A stretch of DNA of 44,166 nucleotides, from positions 1-44,166 of the forward strand of contig JAUWBI010000020.1 in assembly GCA_030601745.1 (NCBI GenBank). Direction: 5' to 3'. This DNA is from Phycisphaerae bacterium. GTDB lineage: Bacteria; Planctomycetota; Phycisphaerae; Sedimentisphaerales; Anaerobacaceae. Shown here piece by piece: positions 6,821 to 14,796 of this stretch. The stretch's first letter is position 1. Every line of letters begins with the position of its first letter. Made by a program: the position numbers and the translations under genes. Below the pieces are notes generated by a model. It saw only the letters and a list, made by a program, of their open reading frames with translations. It was not told the DNA's origin and did no database searches.

Positions 6821-8443
6821 ATGAACTTCATCGTGCTAGAGTCGAAACAGAAGCTTCGCGGTGGGTTCTACACAGATCAAACCATAGCATCATTCTTGGT
6901 CAAATGGGTTAAGAAATCCAGGCCTGAAACCATGCTTGAACCGAGTTGTGGAGATGGTGCTTTTCTTCAGGCAATTGAAGATCAACATCTCAAGTCTTTG
7001 AAGCGCGTTTGTATATGTGAACTTGACGCTGAGGAGGCAGAAAAGGCGAAGCGACGAACACGCTTGCCTATTCGGTTTCTTGCTGGGGATTTTCTGCGTT
7101 GGTATCTCCTGCTCGCTCAGAATGGGGAGTCCTTTGATGCAGTGGTTGGTAACCCTCCATTCATCCGTTACCAATATCTCCCCGAAGAACAGCAGCTTCT
7201 CGCAGAAAAGATTTTCTCACTATTGAATCTCCGGTTCACCAAGCATACGAATGCCTGGGTGCCCTTTGTTATCGCTTCTGTTAAGCTCCTGAAGCCGGGG
7301 GGACGAATAGCAATGGTCATCCCTTCGGAAATTTTTCACATTCCACATGCGCAGTCTCTGCGGTGTTATCTTGCAGACCAGTGTTCTCGAATTCTCTTTA
7401 TAGATCCCAAAGAACTCTGGTTTGCCGATACGCTTCAAGGAACTGTGCTCTTGATGGCAGAGAAGAAGCCTGAGCGTACCGCGAAGAGCAAAGGGGTCTC
7501 GGTGGTCTCAAACGCTAATCGGAGAACTCTTGATGAAGATCCAGAAGCTCTGTTTCAAGAAGCTACGTATACTAATGGGAAGACTATCGAGGGCAAATGG
7601 ATGCAGATCTTCTTGACGCCAAGGGAGCGCAGCCTGCTTGCTGATTGCCGCAGCAGACGGGAAGTGGAACGGTTCTCTGATGTTGCATCTGTGGATGTTG
7701 GAATTGTAACAGGCGCAAATAAGTTCTTTCATGTGCCGGACAGAACTGTAAAAGAGTTCCAACTGCAACAATGGGCGCACCCAATGTTCGGAAGAAGCGA
7801 ACATGTTGGGGGGCTGGTGTATTCCCGCAAGGATCATCGCTCAAACAAGAAGGCGGGACTTCCCGCCAATTTCCTATGGTTTCGCGAAGTCGACCTCAAG
7901 GATATGCCTGTCAACATCGAAAAGTATCTTTCCTTGGGACTTAACGAAAACCTGCATATGCGTTTCAAGTGTCGCACTAGAAAATGCTGGTATGAGGTTC
8001 CCTCTGTCTATACGGCTCCAATCGCAATGCTGAAACGAGCGCATAACTATCCGCGGCTCGTTCTTAACAAGGCAAATGTCTATACGACGGACACTGCCTA
8101 CAGAATCCAAGCGAAAGGAGTAAAGCCTGAGTCTTTGGTGTTCAGCTTTGTGAATAGCCTTACGTGTTTGAGTGCTGAGATGGAGGGACGACACTATGGG
8201 GGTGGAGTGCTCGAGCTTGTTCCCTCTGAAATTGAAAGGCTCCTAATCCCCATTGTGGAAGCAAGCTTCGCTTCGCTGAAAGCAGCAGACCAGAAGTACC
8301 GAGAAAGCGTCAACGATATTGAGTTCCTATCCATGCGAGACTCCTATGTTTTGGGCAAGATAGGGTTGTCGGGTGCTGAACAGACATGCCTGCACAAAGC
8401 TTGGCTGAAACTTCGGAAACGAAGACAGCGGCTTCCCGAATGA
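6821..8443 (+). CDS. Adenine-specific (N6) DNA methyltransferase, Eco57I-like class
   Basis: Transfers a methyl group from SAM to adenine N6 in a specific DNA site, protecting it from the partner nuclease. Motif X-like GGFYTDQTIASFLV lies near the N terminus, motif I is LEPSCGDGAFL (about residues 39-49), and motif IV is NPPFIRY (about 111-117), the catalytic NPPF of N6-adenine enzymes. The C-terminal half (about 260-540) is probably the target-recognition region. I chose ATG 6821, with GAGGG (6809-6813) 7 bases ahead, over TTG 6815. The gene converges on the PLD-fold nuclease gene; their stops are 16 bases apart. Alone, the enzyme could be part of a type IIG/IIS system or an orphan; the neighbour argues for a two-gene restriction-modification pair. 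Confidence 0.88.
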   Translation: MNFIVLESKQKLRGGFYTDQTIASFLVKWVKKSRPETMLEPSCGDGAFLQAIEDQHLKSLKRVCICELDAEEAEKAKRRTRLPIRFLAGDFLRWYLLLAQNGESFDAVVGNPPFIRYQYLPEEQQLLAEKIFSLLNLRFTKHTNAWVPFVIASVKLLKPGGRIAMVIPSEIFHIPHAQSLRCYLADQCSRILFIDPKELWFADTLQGTVLLMAEKKPERTAKSKGVSVVSNANRRTLDEDPEALFQEATYTNGKTIEGKWMQIFLTPRERSLLADCRSRREVERFSDVASVDVGIVTGANKFFHVPDRTVKEFQLQQWAHPMFGRSEHVGGLVYSRKDHRSNKKAGLPANFLWFREVDLKDMPVNIEKYLSLGLNENLHMRFKCRTRKCWYEVPSVYTAPIAMLKRAHNYPRLVLNKANVYTTDTAYRIQAKGVKPESLVFSFVNSLTCLSAEMEGRHYGGGVLELVPSEIERLLIPIVEASFASLKAADQKYRESVNDIEFLSMRDSYVLGKIGLSGAEQTCLHKAWLKLRKRRQRLPE

Positions 8444-8459
8444 GAAGTGGTGGCTTCGA

Positions 8460-9659
8460 CTACTCATCCGCAATATCGAGCAGGAAGCCTATCTCGTTAT
8501 CAGCAGTCTCGTATAGGGACAGGACAGTTCCAGTTAGATTCTCTCGTTCAATGGTGCCGATGAAATCACGGCCCCAGCGCAGAATCGTGGTGTAATTGTC
8601 TTGCCCTGCCTCTCCTGATGGTTTGTGGCTAATTTCAAAATTGCGGACTCCAAAGTCATTTCCCCGTATGAAGATTCTCATCGGCACGAAGGTGTGCTCT
8701 TGGTCGCGATGGCCGCCTGGCTCGGGTTCCCAGTCGTAGTCACCGAACAGATGGCGGAAATACGTCGTTTGGTCGATTAGCTGACCAGGAGGATTCTCGA
8801 ACTGGGCCTGAGTAAGTCGAACACCTCCGACATGGTGACTGCCGGGTCTGACTTGCAGGGCATCTGTACGAGGAAGCTTCTTTCTCCAAACCAAGACACC
8901 TGCCGGTCGCGGCTCGTCAGATGGCGGAGACACTTCTTCCTGTGGTTGTGCTCCATCTTGGCCAGATACTTGAGGCACAGATGCACGAAGGTCTTTCGGC
9001 AATAATGGTGCCATCGGAACTCTGACTGGAGAGAATGGATCTGGAGGTAATGTTACACCATCTTCTCGAGGTGTTCCTCGCTTTGCGCGGCGACTGCGTC
9101 GGGCATCTGTTTCTGTCGGCAACACCCCTCGATTTGCAAGAGTCTGGATGAGATCAGCGCTGAGACAACACACAGTGGGTCCGTGTGGTTCAACAAAGCC
9201 CTGTAGTGGCGTCAGGATACGCTCATATTCTGCTGCGTCTGCGGGCAACTCAAAATCGTATCGTGTTGCTGCTTCGTAGTTCGTGTACAGACCGCCGTCG
9301 GTGAGGTTGTTTGATCCTATTATCAGAACCGCTGAACTGTCGCATTCAAATAGGTATATCTTAGGATGGAATGTAGCGCGAACAATGGGGTTATGATAAA
9401 CGAACACTTCGCAATCCCAGCGGACTAGCTCTTCCAGTACTTCACGGCTGGTACCACCGAGATCAATTCCAACCGTGAGTTGTAGAGTAGCTCCATTCTC
9501 AACAGTGCGAAGCAAGCGGTCGCGTAAACGCAAGATAGTGCGAAGCGCCGTAAATGCCGAGACAAACACAACGCGGGAGTAGCAAGTGCCTGTTTCCAGT
9601 ATACCTTCAATCTGTGGTCCTAGCTGCGTTTTCGGTTGAGCAAGCGTTGTCGTATTCAT
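8460..9659 (-). CDS. Phospholipase-D-fold nuclease, probable restriction endonuclease (BfiI/NgoFVII-like)
   Basis: The N-terminal ~130 residues hold one PLD half-site: H98-x-K100 in FHPKIYLFE and the glycine/asparagine segment GSNNLT (115-120). One half-site per chain fits enzymes such as BfiI that form the active site from two subunits and cut DNA without metal. Residues ~180-250 are a Pro/Arg-rich linker. The last ~150 residues (from about HHVGGVRL, with TTYFRHLFGD and MRIFIRGNDFGVRNFEI) resemble the B3-like DNA-binding domain at the C terminus of BfiI/NgoFVII; this domain call is the weaker part. AGGAG (9666-9670 complement) lies 6 bases before the ATG. Convergent with the methyltransferase. 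Alternative: a PLD-domain helicase-associated or phage-defence nuclease. Confidence 0.75.
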   Translation of the reverse strand: MNTTTLAQPKTQLGPQIEGILETGTCYSRVVFVSAFTALRTILRLRDRLLRTVENGATLQLTVGIDLGGTSREVLEELVRWDCEVFVYHNPIVRATFHPKIYLFECDSSAVLIIGSNNLTDGGLYTNYEAATRYDFELPADAAEYERILTPLQGFVEPHGPTVCCLSADLIQTLANRGVLPTETDARRSRRAKRGTPREDGVTLPPDPFSPVRVPMAPLLPKDLRASVPQVSGQDGAQPQEEVSPPSDEPRPAGVLVWRKKLPRTDALQVRPGSHHVGGVRLTQAQFENPPGQLIDQTTYFRHLFGDYDWEPEPGGHRDQEHTFVPMRIFIRGNDFGVRNFEISHKPSGEAGQDNYTTILRWGRDFIGTIERENLTGTVLSLYETADNEIGFLLDIADE

Positions 9660-9804
9660 CTGTTTCTCCTATGGAGCGATAGTCCTTTCGTAGTGGTAGT
9701 GGCTAACTTCTGTTTATATGGTTTCCACACTTTCATCTCTAACGGCTAACAATGATTATACAGTCTGCATAAAACGCATCAACGGCAACTCTCTCCCTTC
9801 CCTT

Positions 9805-9829
9805 CCCTTCACTTCGATTTCACTCAGGG
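9805..9829 (-). repeat. Palindromic element family D, intergenic copy
   Basis: CCCTTC...CTTCG...CTCAGGG, a degenerate reverse complement of the element inside mtnA (42564-42583). It is preceded by a short CCCTT tandem. Confidence 0.5.
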
Positions 9830-9960
9830 TAAACTCACTTGGGGGAAGCTATCTTCAAAGCGTTCTCTGGCGATGCACCCCCGATGTTAGCTGGTTTGTA
9901 ATTATACTCTTATGGTCAAAAACTGCAAGATTTAATCCTCACTAATCGAAATCAGTGTTA

Positions 9961-9982
9961 CCCCCACCGCGCGGGGTGGGGG
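9961..9982. terminator. G+C-rich hairpin, terminator-like or family-A-like element
   Basis: CCCCCACC (9961-9968) pairs perfectly with GGTGGGGG (9975-9982) over a 6-base loop. No T run follows on either strand within 10 bases, so factor-independent termination is doubtful. With the adjacent C it is 23 bases long, like the family A cores in the oxidoreductase gene and bamA. Confidence 0.4.
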
Positions 9983-10235
9983 CTAAATAAAACGACGGAA
10001 AGATAAATGGTGTGCATTACACACCCTACCAAATAAGCCAAGACATACTCGTTGCTCGTGTCTGGCATAAAAAAGAGTTTTTTTGGCAGTCCTATGGACT
10101 CGTTACGTAGAAAGCCGCTTTTTAATGCTGAAAACGGGCGTTTTTTATGTAAAAAAAAAGGTTGATTAGTTAGTGTGAATCGGCTATAGTCCTACAATTG
10201 AAAAATCGCTCTGTCGCATGGGGTAGAAGAAGAAA

Positions 10236-10270
10236 TTGAAAAGTTAAAACTGAAAATGTAAAAATTATAA
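10236..10270. repeat. 7-nt tandem repeat (NTNAAAA words) upstream of tRNA-Gln
   Basis: TTGAAAA, GTTAAAA, CTGAAAA, TGTAAAA, ATTATAA: five heptamers without a slip. A related tract lies just downstream of the tRNA. Confidence 0.6.
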
Positions 10271-10379
10271 GTTTGGCTTTTTTATTTCTTTGGGGTCAGC
10301 AGTATCACGGCTTGGTTGACTCAAGCCTCCGGCAGAGCCAAATCGCTCCGTGACAAACGACGATGATTGTTAATTGGAT

Positions 10380-10451
10380 TACCCGATGGTGTAATTGGTA
10401 ACACATGGGCTTTTGGTGCCCACGTTCCAGGTTCGAGTCCTGGTCGGGTAG
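10380..10451 (+). tRNA. tRNA-Gln (anticodon UUG)
   Basis: Complete cloverleaf. Acceptor TACCCGA (10380-10386) pairs with TCGGGTA (10444-10450), discriminator G10451. Anticodon stem TGGGC (10406-10410)/GCCCA (10418-10422) encloses the loop TTTTGGT with anticodon TTG at 10413-10415. T stem CCAGG (10427-10431)/CCTGG (10439-10443) encloses TTCGAGT. CCA is not encoded, so tRNA nucleotidyltransferase must add it. It separates the restriction-modification island from the glmU block. Confidence 0.95.
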
Positions 10452-10453
10452 GT

Positions 10454-10495
10454 TTGAAAACTAAAAACTTAAAGCTAAAAGTGTAAAACTGAGGA
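10454..10495. repeat. 7-nt tandem repeat (CTNAAAN words) downstream of tRNA-Gln
   Basis: TTGAAAA, CTAAAAA, CTTAAAG, CTAAAAG, TGTAAAA, CTGAGGA: six heptamers in phase, starting three bases after the tRNA discriminator base. Same word class as 10236-10270. Confidence 0.65.
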
Positions 10496-10501
10496 AGAGC
10501 C

Positions 10502-10534
10502 CCCATTTTGCGACTTTTTGCAAAATGGGAACCC
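10502..10534. repeat. Palindromic element family B, intergenic copy
   Basis: CCCATTTTGC (10502-10511) pairs over ten bases with GCAAAATGGG (10520-10529), followed by AACCC. Related sequence sits inside rpsF (14607-14638), and a half copy in rpsR (15434-15448). Confidence 0.65.
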
Positions 10535-10583
10535 AGTTCAATAGTTTTTACTTTGTCACTTTGCATTTTACGCTCTAAATGTT

Positions 10584-11810
10584 ATGGCAGAAAGAGTAGC
10601 AATAATTCTGGCGGCGGGGGTCAGCACCAGGATGAATACACAACTGGCGAAGGTGCTGCATGAGGTATGTGGGCGACCTATGCTGGCCTATGTGCTTGAT
10701 GTGTGCCGGCAGGTTGGGGTTGAAAAGATATATGTTGTGGTTGGCTTCGGCGATGAGCAGGTGAGAGAGCGATTCGGCGAGGCTTCGGATATTGTCTGGG
10801 TCCGTCAGCCCAAGCAAGAGGGGACTGCCCATGCGGTTTTGTGCTGCAGGGAACATCTTAAAGATTTTGAGGGCGAAACGCTGGTTCTTTGCGGTGACGG
10901 GCCGTTGATTCGGGCTGAAACGCTAAAGACACTTTTTGAAAGACACAAGGCCGAGCATTCGGCGGCGACATTGGCGACGGCGGTCCTGGATGACCCAACC
11001 GGATACGGGCGCATAGTGCGTGATGCAAGCGGCAATATTCAGGGCATTGTTGAAGACAGCGACTGCACGAGCGAACAACTGGGAATTTGCGAGGTCAACC
11101 CAAGCTATTATCTGCTCAACAACAAAATTCTTTTTGAAGCGGTTGAGAAGGTCAGGCCTGATAATGTCAAAAATGAATATTATTTGACCGATGCGCTGTC
11201 TCTTATCATTGCAGCAGGCCATAAAGTTTTAGCCTTTACGGCGGTGCGGCCTGACGAAGCCAGAGGTGTCAACAGCAGAGCACAGCTCAGCGTGGCGAGC
11301 AAGATTATGCAGCGGAGGATTCAACGGGAACTGATGGAGAATGGGGTGACAATAGTTGACCCTGATAATACCTGGATTGATATAAGAGCACAAATTGGGC
11401 AGGATACGGTGATTGAGCCGTTTACATATATTCACGGTGAGGTTAAAATCGGGCAGGACTGTCGAATTGGGCCATTTGCTTATTTGAGGGATGGCACGGT
11501 TTTGAAAGACGACGTTGTGCTGGGCGTTTTTACGGAAGTTAAAAATTCGACTTTGGCTAAGGGTGTTCGTGCCCGGCACCACAGCTATATCGGCGATGCT
11601 GTTGTGGGGCGGAATGTTAATATAGGAGCCGGCTCGATAACGGCCAATTTCGACGGCGAGAAGGTGAACCGGACAAATATAGGTAATGACTGCTACATCG
11701 GTTCGGGCGCGGTACTGATAGCGCCGATTGAGTTGAAGGACGGCTCGCGCATAGGCGCCGGGACGGTGGTCTCGCAGGAAGAGATAGATAAATTTGGGCG
11801 GAAGGAGTAA
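10584..11810 (+). CDS. glmU: Bifunctional N-acetylglucosamine-1-P uridyltransferase/glucosamine-1-P acetyltransferase
   Basis: Makes UDP-GlcNAc for peptidoglycan and lipid A: acetylates GlcN-1-P, then transfers UMP. The uridyltransferase half opens with IILAAGVSTRM (family GxGTRM, with Ser replacing one Gly) and has LCGDGPLI with the metal-binding Asp. The left-handed beta-helix begins near residue 250 and carries ARHHSYIGDA and NIGAGSITANFDG, the acetyl-CoA/GlcN-1-P site. At 408 residues it is about 45 shorter than E. coli GlmU, mostly at the C-terminal tail. No clear Shine-Dalgarno site precedes the ATG. It leads the glmU-prs-rplY-pth order seen in many bacteria and feeds the lpx genes downstream. 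Confidence 0.93.
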   Translation: MAERVAIILAAGVSTRMNTQLAKVLHEVCGRPMLAYVLDVCRQVGVEKIYVVVGFGDEQVRERFGEASDIVWVRQPKQEGTAHAVLCCREHLKDFEGETLVLCGDGPLIRAETLKTLFERHKAEHSAATLATAVLDDPTGYGRIVRDASGNIQGIVEDSDCTSEQLGICEVNPSYYLLNNKILFEAVEKVRPDNVKNEYYLTDALSLIIAAGHKVLAFTAVRPDEARGVNSRAQLSVASKIMQRRIQRELMENGVTIVDPDNTWIDIRAQIGQDTVIEPFTYIHGEVKIGQDCRIGPFAYLRDGTVLKDDVVLGVFTEVKNSTLAKGVRARHHSYIGDAVVGRNVNIGAGSITANFDGEKVNRTNIGNDCYIGSGAVLIAPIELKDGSRIGAGTVVSQEEIDKFGRKE

Positions 11811-11815
11811 AAAGA

Positions 11816-11918
11816 TTAACCGCAGAGAGCACAGAGAGCGCAGAGAAAACAAAAGAAAAATGGATTCCTGCTTTCGCAGGAATGACAATATTAGTAAACT
11901 CAGCGGGCTCGGCGGTAA
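11816..11918. repeat. Inverted-repeat spacer element (TTAACCGC...GCGGTAA), copy 1
   Basis: The ends TTAACCGCAGAG (11816-11827) and the complement of CTCGGCGGTAAA pair at 10 of 12 positions. The left part is a 9-nt GCAGAGAGC/ACAGAGAGC tandem. A second hairpin repeat is nested at 11864-11883. A shorter copy follows lpxD (22511-22580). Confidence 0.6.
11864..11883. repeat. Short hairpin repeat ATTCCTGC/GCAGGAAT, copy 1
   Basis: Perfect 8-bp stem with loop TTTC, followed by GACAA. The same element with one stem mismatch is at 28508-28527. It resembles the widespread ATTCCC...GGGAAT class (such as Neisseria dRS3). Confidence 0.6.
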
Positions 11919-11936
11919 AAATAAAAAGGTAAGGGG

Positions 11937-12890
11937 ATGTTTGTGAATGATAATCTAAAGATATTCTCCGGCAAAAGCAATACAGCGTTGGCCGGTGCGG
12001 TTTGTGAGTATTTGGAGATTCCGCTCGGCGCTGCGAAGATTGAGCGGTTTGCGGACGGCGAGAAGGTTGTCAGGGTGGAGGATGATGTTCGCGGCAGGGA
12101 TTGCTTTGTTGTGCAGTCGACATGCAGGCCCGTTGATGAGCATCTGGTAGAGCTTTTGATTTATCTGGACTGTTTGCGAAGGGCCAGTGCCGTGCGCATC
12201 ACTGCGGTTATTCCTTACTTTGGCTACGCCCGGCAGGATAGAAAAGACGAAGGGCGCGTGCCGATTACCGCGAAGCTGGTGGCCAATCTAATTACCACCG
12301 CCGGCGCCGACAGGGTGTTGGCTATAGACCTGCACGCAGCACAGGTGCAGGGTTTTTTCGATATACCGGTTGACCATCTGGCTGGTGAGCTGGTACTGGG
12401 TAAGTATTTTAAGGACAAGAAGATTGATAAATTGACGGTAATTTCGCCGGATGTGGGTAATATGAGGATTGCGTCCAGATATGCGGCGCACCTCGGCGGA
12501 GAGCTGGCGATTGTGCACAAAAAACGGATGAGCGGCACCGAGGTGCGCGCTTTGGAGATTATCGGGGAGGTGGAAGGAAGAAATATCCTGATGTGCGATG
12601 ATATTATCGCCACCGCAGGGACTGTGTGCAACGCGGCCAGTCTGGTCAAGGAGCGTGGAGCTGAAAAGATATATGTCGGTGCCACACACGGCGTTCTTGC
12701 GGGAGAGGCGTTGGAACAATTGGAGCAGGCGCCGATTGATGAAGTGGTGGTTACCGATACTATACCGTTGGCTCCAGCAGCCAAAAAACTTGGCAGTATT
12801 AAGGTTTTAACCGTCTCAGCTATGTTAGGTGAGGCGATAAAGAGGATTCACAAAAATGAATCGGTTAGCAGCTTGTTCAACGATGTATAG
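11937..12890 (+). CDS. prs: Ribose-phosphate pyrophosphokinase (PRPP synthetase)
   Basis: Converts ribose-5-phosphate and ATP to PRPP for nucleotide, His and Trp synthesis. KIFSGKSN starts the N-terminal phosphoribosyltransferase-like fold; RFADGE and VVQST are family signatures; PYFGYARQDRK is the ATP-binding flexible loop region; DLHAAQVQGFFDIPVDHL is the PRPP synthetase signature; CDDIIATAGT is the ribose-5-P/PRPP loop. Length 317 is standard. The start could be ATG 11937 or GTG 11943; AAGGGG (11931-11936) touches the ATG but sits 6 bases before the GTG, which favours GTG. It lies between glmU and rplY as in many bacteria. Confidence 0.96.
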   Translation: MFVNDNLKIFSGKSNTALAGAVCEYLEIPLGAAKIERFADGEKVVRVEDDVRGRDCFVVQSTCRPVDEHLVELLIYLDCLRRASAVRITAVIPYFGYARQDRKDEGRVPITAKLVANLITTAGADRVLAIDLHAAQVQGFFDIPVDHLAGELVLGKYFKDKKIDKLTVISPDVGNMRIASRYAAHLGGELAIVHKKRMSGTEVRALEIIGEVEGRNILMCDDIIATAGTVCNAASLVKERGAEKIYVGATHGVLAGEALEQLEQAPIDEVVVTDTIPLAPAAKKLGSIKVLTVSAMLGEAIKRIHKNESVSSLFNDV

Positions 12891-12925
12891 CGTATAGTCT
12901 TTTCTATTCACTATCCGCTATTGTG
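12884..12925. repeat. 7-nt tandem repeat (TATNNNN words) between prs and rplY
   Basis: TGTATAG, CGTATAG, TCTTTTC, TATTCAC, TATCCGC, TATTGTG. The prs stop codon is part of the first unit. Confidence 0.45.
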
Positions 12926-12938
12926 AAGTGAGGAAGTT

Positions 12939-13607
12939 ATGGAAAAAAGTTTGCTTTTGAAGGCGGAAATTCGGGAACATACCGGCTCAAAGTCTGCGGC
13001 GAAGGTGCGTAAGCAGGGCCGGATACCCGCTATTGTGTACGGCCACAAGAAAGAGCCGGTGGCTATCTCGTTGGATGTGCGTAATCTGGTCGAAGGGCTG
13101 CATCACGGGCATCGGCTGATGGATGTGCAGATAGGTAAAAAGCGACAAAAGATGATTGTTAAAGACCTGCAATATGACTATCTGGGCAAAGATATCATTC
13201 ATGTGGACCTGATGAGAGTTGACGTAACCGAGACGGTTAAAGTAACGGTTCCTATCGAACTTAAAGGCACAGCGAAAGGCACGCAAGAAGGCGGTATTAT
13301 TGCCGAGCATACCGACCACGTAGAAATCGAGTGTAAAGTAACCGATATTCCCGAAACTATAGTTGTCTCGGTGAAAGATATGGATGTGGGTGATGCCTTG
13401 CACGCCGGTGATATCGAGCTTCCGGAAGGTGTGAAGCTGTCAGGCCCGCCGGAGACGCTGCTGGTTACTTGCAGTTTGGTTGCTGCTGCCAAGACGGCCG
13501 AAGAGGTTGAAGAAGAAGCCCCGGCTGCTCCCGAAGTTATTGGCGAGGTCAAGGAGCCGGAAGAGCAACCTTCTGAAGAAGAGGGCAAGCGAGGCCCTGT
13601 TGGGTGA
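12939..13607 (+). CDS. rplY: 50S ribosomal protein bL25, CTC/TL5 long form
   Basis: Binds 5S rRNA in the large subunit. Residues 1-95 form the L25 domain (LKAEIREHTGSKSAAKVRKQGRIPAIVYGH); residues ~100-185 form the TL5/CTC C-terminal beta domain (VTVPIELKGTAKG, PETIVVSVKDMDVGDALHAGDI). The last ~35 residues are a Glu/Pro/Ala-rich tail with no fold. At 222 residues it is the two-domain version, longer than the 94-residue E. coli protein. The stop overlaps the upstream, less likely start of pth. Confidence 0.95.
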   Translation: MEKSLLLKAEIREHTGSKSAAKVRKQGRIPAIVYGHKKEPVAISLDVRNLVEGLHHGHRLMDVQIGKKRQKMIVKDLQYDYLGKDIIHVDLMRVDVTETVKVTVPIELKGTAKGTQEGGIIAEHTDHVEIECKVTDIPETIVVSVKDMDVGDALHAGDIELPEGVKLSGPPETLLVTCSLVAAAKTAEEVEEEAPAAPEVIGEVKEPEEQPSEEEGKRGPVG

Positions 13608-13615
13608 GAGATTCT

Positions 13616-13631
13616 CCACACTTGTGTGTGG
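13616..13631 (+). other. Small hairpin between rplY and pth
   Basis: CCACAC, TTGT, GTGTGG: a 6-bp stem 11 bases before the pth ATG. No T run follows, so it is not a terminator; it could affect pth translation. Confidence 0.35.
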
Positions 13632-13642
13632 GGTATGTTGTT

Positions 13643-14233
13643 ATGGCCGAAACTAAAATGGTTGTTGGCCTGGGGAACCCGGGCGATAAGTATGTTGATA
13701 CGCGACACAATATCGGTTTTAAGGTAATCGATTCACTGGCTGGTGCGCTGAAGATAAAGGTAAGCAAGAGAAAATTCGGCGCCCGTTTCGGCGATGGTGA
13801 ATTTGCAGATAAAAAGTTAATATTGTTGAAGCCGTGGCAGTTTATGAACCGCAGCGGTCAGGCCGTTGCGACGGCGACGGGTTTTTACAAGCTTGGCGCC
13901 AGCGATTTGCTTGTGGTGACCGATGATATGGCGTTATCGCCGGGCAGGATTCGGATTCGGGCAAAGGGCTCGGCCGGCGGGCATAATGGCTTGGCTGATG
14001 TTATAGAAAAGCTCGGCACAGAGAGTATAGGACGTTTGCGAATCGGCATCGGCCAAAGCGGTGAAGAACCAGATGTAGATTTTGTTCTCGATAAGCCGAC
14101 AGAGACAGAGAGAGAGCTGCTGGATGAGGCGATTAAGAGGGCAGCAGAGGCGGTGCTTTGCTGGGTTAAATGGGGCATAGAGGCGGCCATGGATAAGTTT
14201 AATAGTGGGCAGCCTTTAGCTGATAGAGGATAG
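13643..14233 (+). CDS. pth: Peptidyl-tRNA hydrolase
   Basis: Releases tRNA from peptidyl-tRNAs that drop off the ribosome. The N terminus MVVGLGNPGDKY and DTRHNIGF carry the family signature, with catalytic His22. FMNRSGQAV and GSAGGHNGLADVIEKLG are the other conserved blocks, and the family Asp lies in TDDMALSPGRIRI. 196 residues, normal length. I chose ATG 13643 because the longer frame from 13604 adds MRDSPHLCVGYVV, which has no family counterpart and overlaps rplY. Confidence 0.95.
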   Translation: MAETKMVVGLGNPGDKYVDTRHNIGFKVIDSLAGALKIKVSKRKFGARFGDGEFADKKLILLKPWQFMNRSGQAVATATGFYKLGASDLLVVTDDMALSPGRIRIRAKGSAGGHNGLADVIEKLGTESIGRLRIGIGQSGEEPDVDFVLDKPTETERELLDEAIKRAAEAVLCWVKWGIEAAMDKFNSGQPLADRG

Positions 14234-14280
14234 AAAAGGAAAACTAAGCGCTAATTCAATTTTAACGGGAGATATTTGAC

Positions 14281-14766
14281 TTGGAAACTGTTGTTAGGAA
14301 ACTGTATGAGGCCATGTTTCTTGTTGATTCGGCTCAGGCACAGAATTGGGACGCAATTATTACGACTATCACAACCATACTGGAGAAGGCTGAGGCTGAG
14401 ATTGTCTCGACAAAAAAATGGGATGATAGAAAATTGGCGTATGAAATTAACGGAAAAACCAGAGGGACGTATGTTCTTTGTTATTTCAGGGCCGATGGCG
14501 AGAGGATACGGGACATTGAAAGAGATGTTCAGCTCTCAGAGCGGATTATGCGCGTTTTGATTCTGAGTCCCGAGACAAGAGAGAAGCAAGATATTGAAAG
14601 CGACCTCATTTCGCAAAAAGACGGCGAAATGGGAACCCAAAAAGATACTCCTGCTATGCAGGTGGAAAAGGAGAAGCAAAAAGCTGCTCAAAAAGCGGCA
14701 GAGAAAGCTGAAGTAAAGCAGCAAGGAAGAGATGAAGATTCCAAAGCGATGGTCAATAACGAATAG
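14281..14766 (+). CDS. rpsF: 30S ribosomal protein bS6
   Basis: Binds the central domain of 16S rRNA with bS18. YEAMFLVDSAQAQNWDAI is the classic first strand and helix; WDDRKLAYEINGKTRGTYVLCYFRADGERI covers the middle sheet; SERIMRVLILSPE ends the fold near residue 100. The start is TTG 14281 with GGGAG (14267-14271) 9 bases ahead. The last ~60 residues are an Ala/Lys/Glu-rich extension absent from most bS6 proteins. Its beginning (about residues 109-119, QKDGEMGTQ) is encoded by palindromic element B, so part of the tail appears to come from inserted repeat DNA. First gene of rpsF-ssb-rpsR-rplI. Confidence 0.93.
   Translation: METVVRKLYEAMFLVDSAQAQNWDAIITTITTILEKAEAEIVSTKKWDDRKLAYEINGKTRGTYVLCYFRADGERIRDIERDVQLSERIMRVLILSPETREKQDIESDLISQKDGEMGTQKDTPAMQVEKEKQKAAQKAAEKAEVKQQGRDEDSKAMVNNE
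14607..14638 (+). repeat. Palindromic element family B in frame inside rpsF
   Basis: CATTTCGC (14607-14614) pairs perfectly with GCGAAATG (14624-14631) over a 9-base loop and is followed by GGAACCC, as in the intergenic copy at 10502. It encodes part of the bS6 tail just past the conserved fold. Confidence 0.6.
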
Positions 14767-14796
14767 AAGATAGTCGTTCGGAAAGGGGATTTTCAG

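Larger units (their letters stand above)
9660..10235. other. Gene-free spacer between nuclease gene and tRNA
   Basis: It holds the nuclease gene's leader, a copy of palindromic family D (9805-9829), a G+C-rich hairpin (9961-9982), and A/T-rich DNA with A6/T7 runs (about 10069-10085). The open frame at 9718-9945 covers the family D repeat and shows no domain. I see no integrase or attachment duplication. Confidence 0.5.

Noticed and set aside
6771-6824. 17-codon frame whose stop overlaps the methyltransferase ATG
   Set aside because: Could be a translational coupler, but nothing beyond the overlap supports it.
9718-9945. 75-residue frame in the gap before tRNA-Gln
   Set aside because: It is made partly of repeat family D (read as LPFTSISLRVNS) and has no ribosome binding site or conserved block.
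6489-10451. Island integrated at tRNA-Gln
   Set aside because: No integrase, and no duplication of the tRNA 3' end was found on the far side of the island.
14234-14280. bS6:bS18-binding leader upstream of rpsF
   Set aside because: The 47-base leader shows no recognisable hairpin with the expected bulge.
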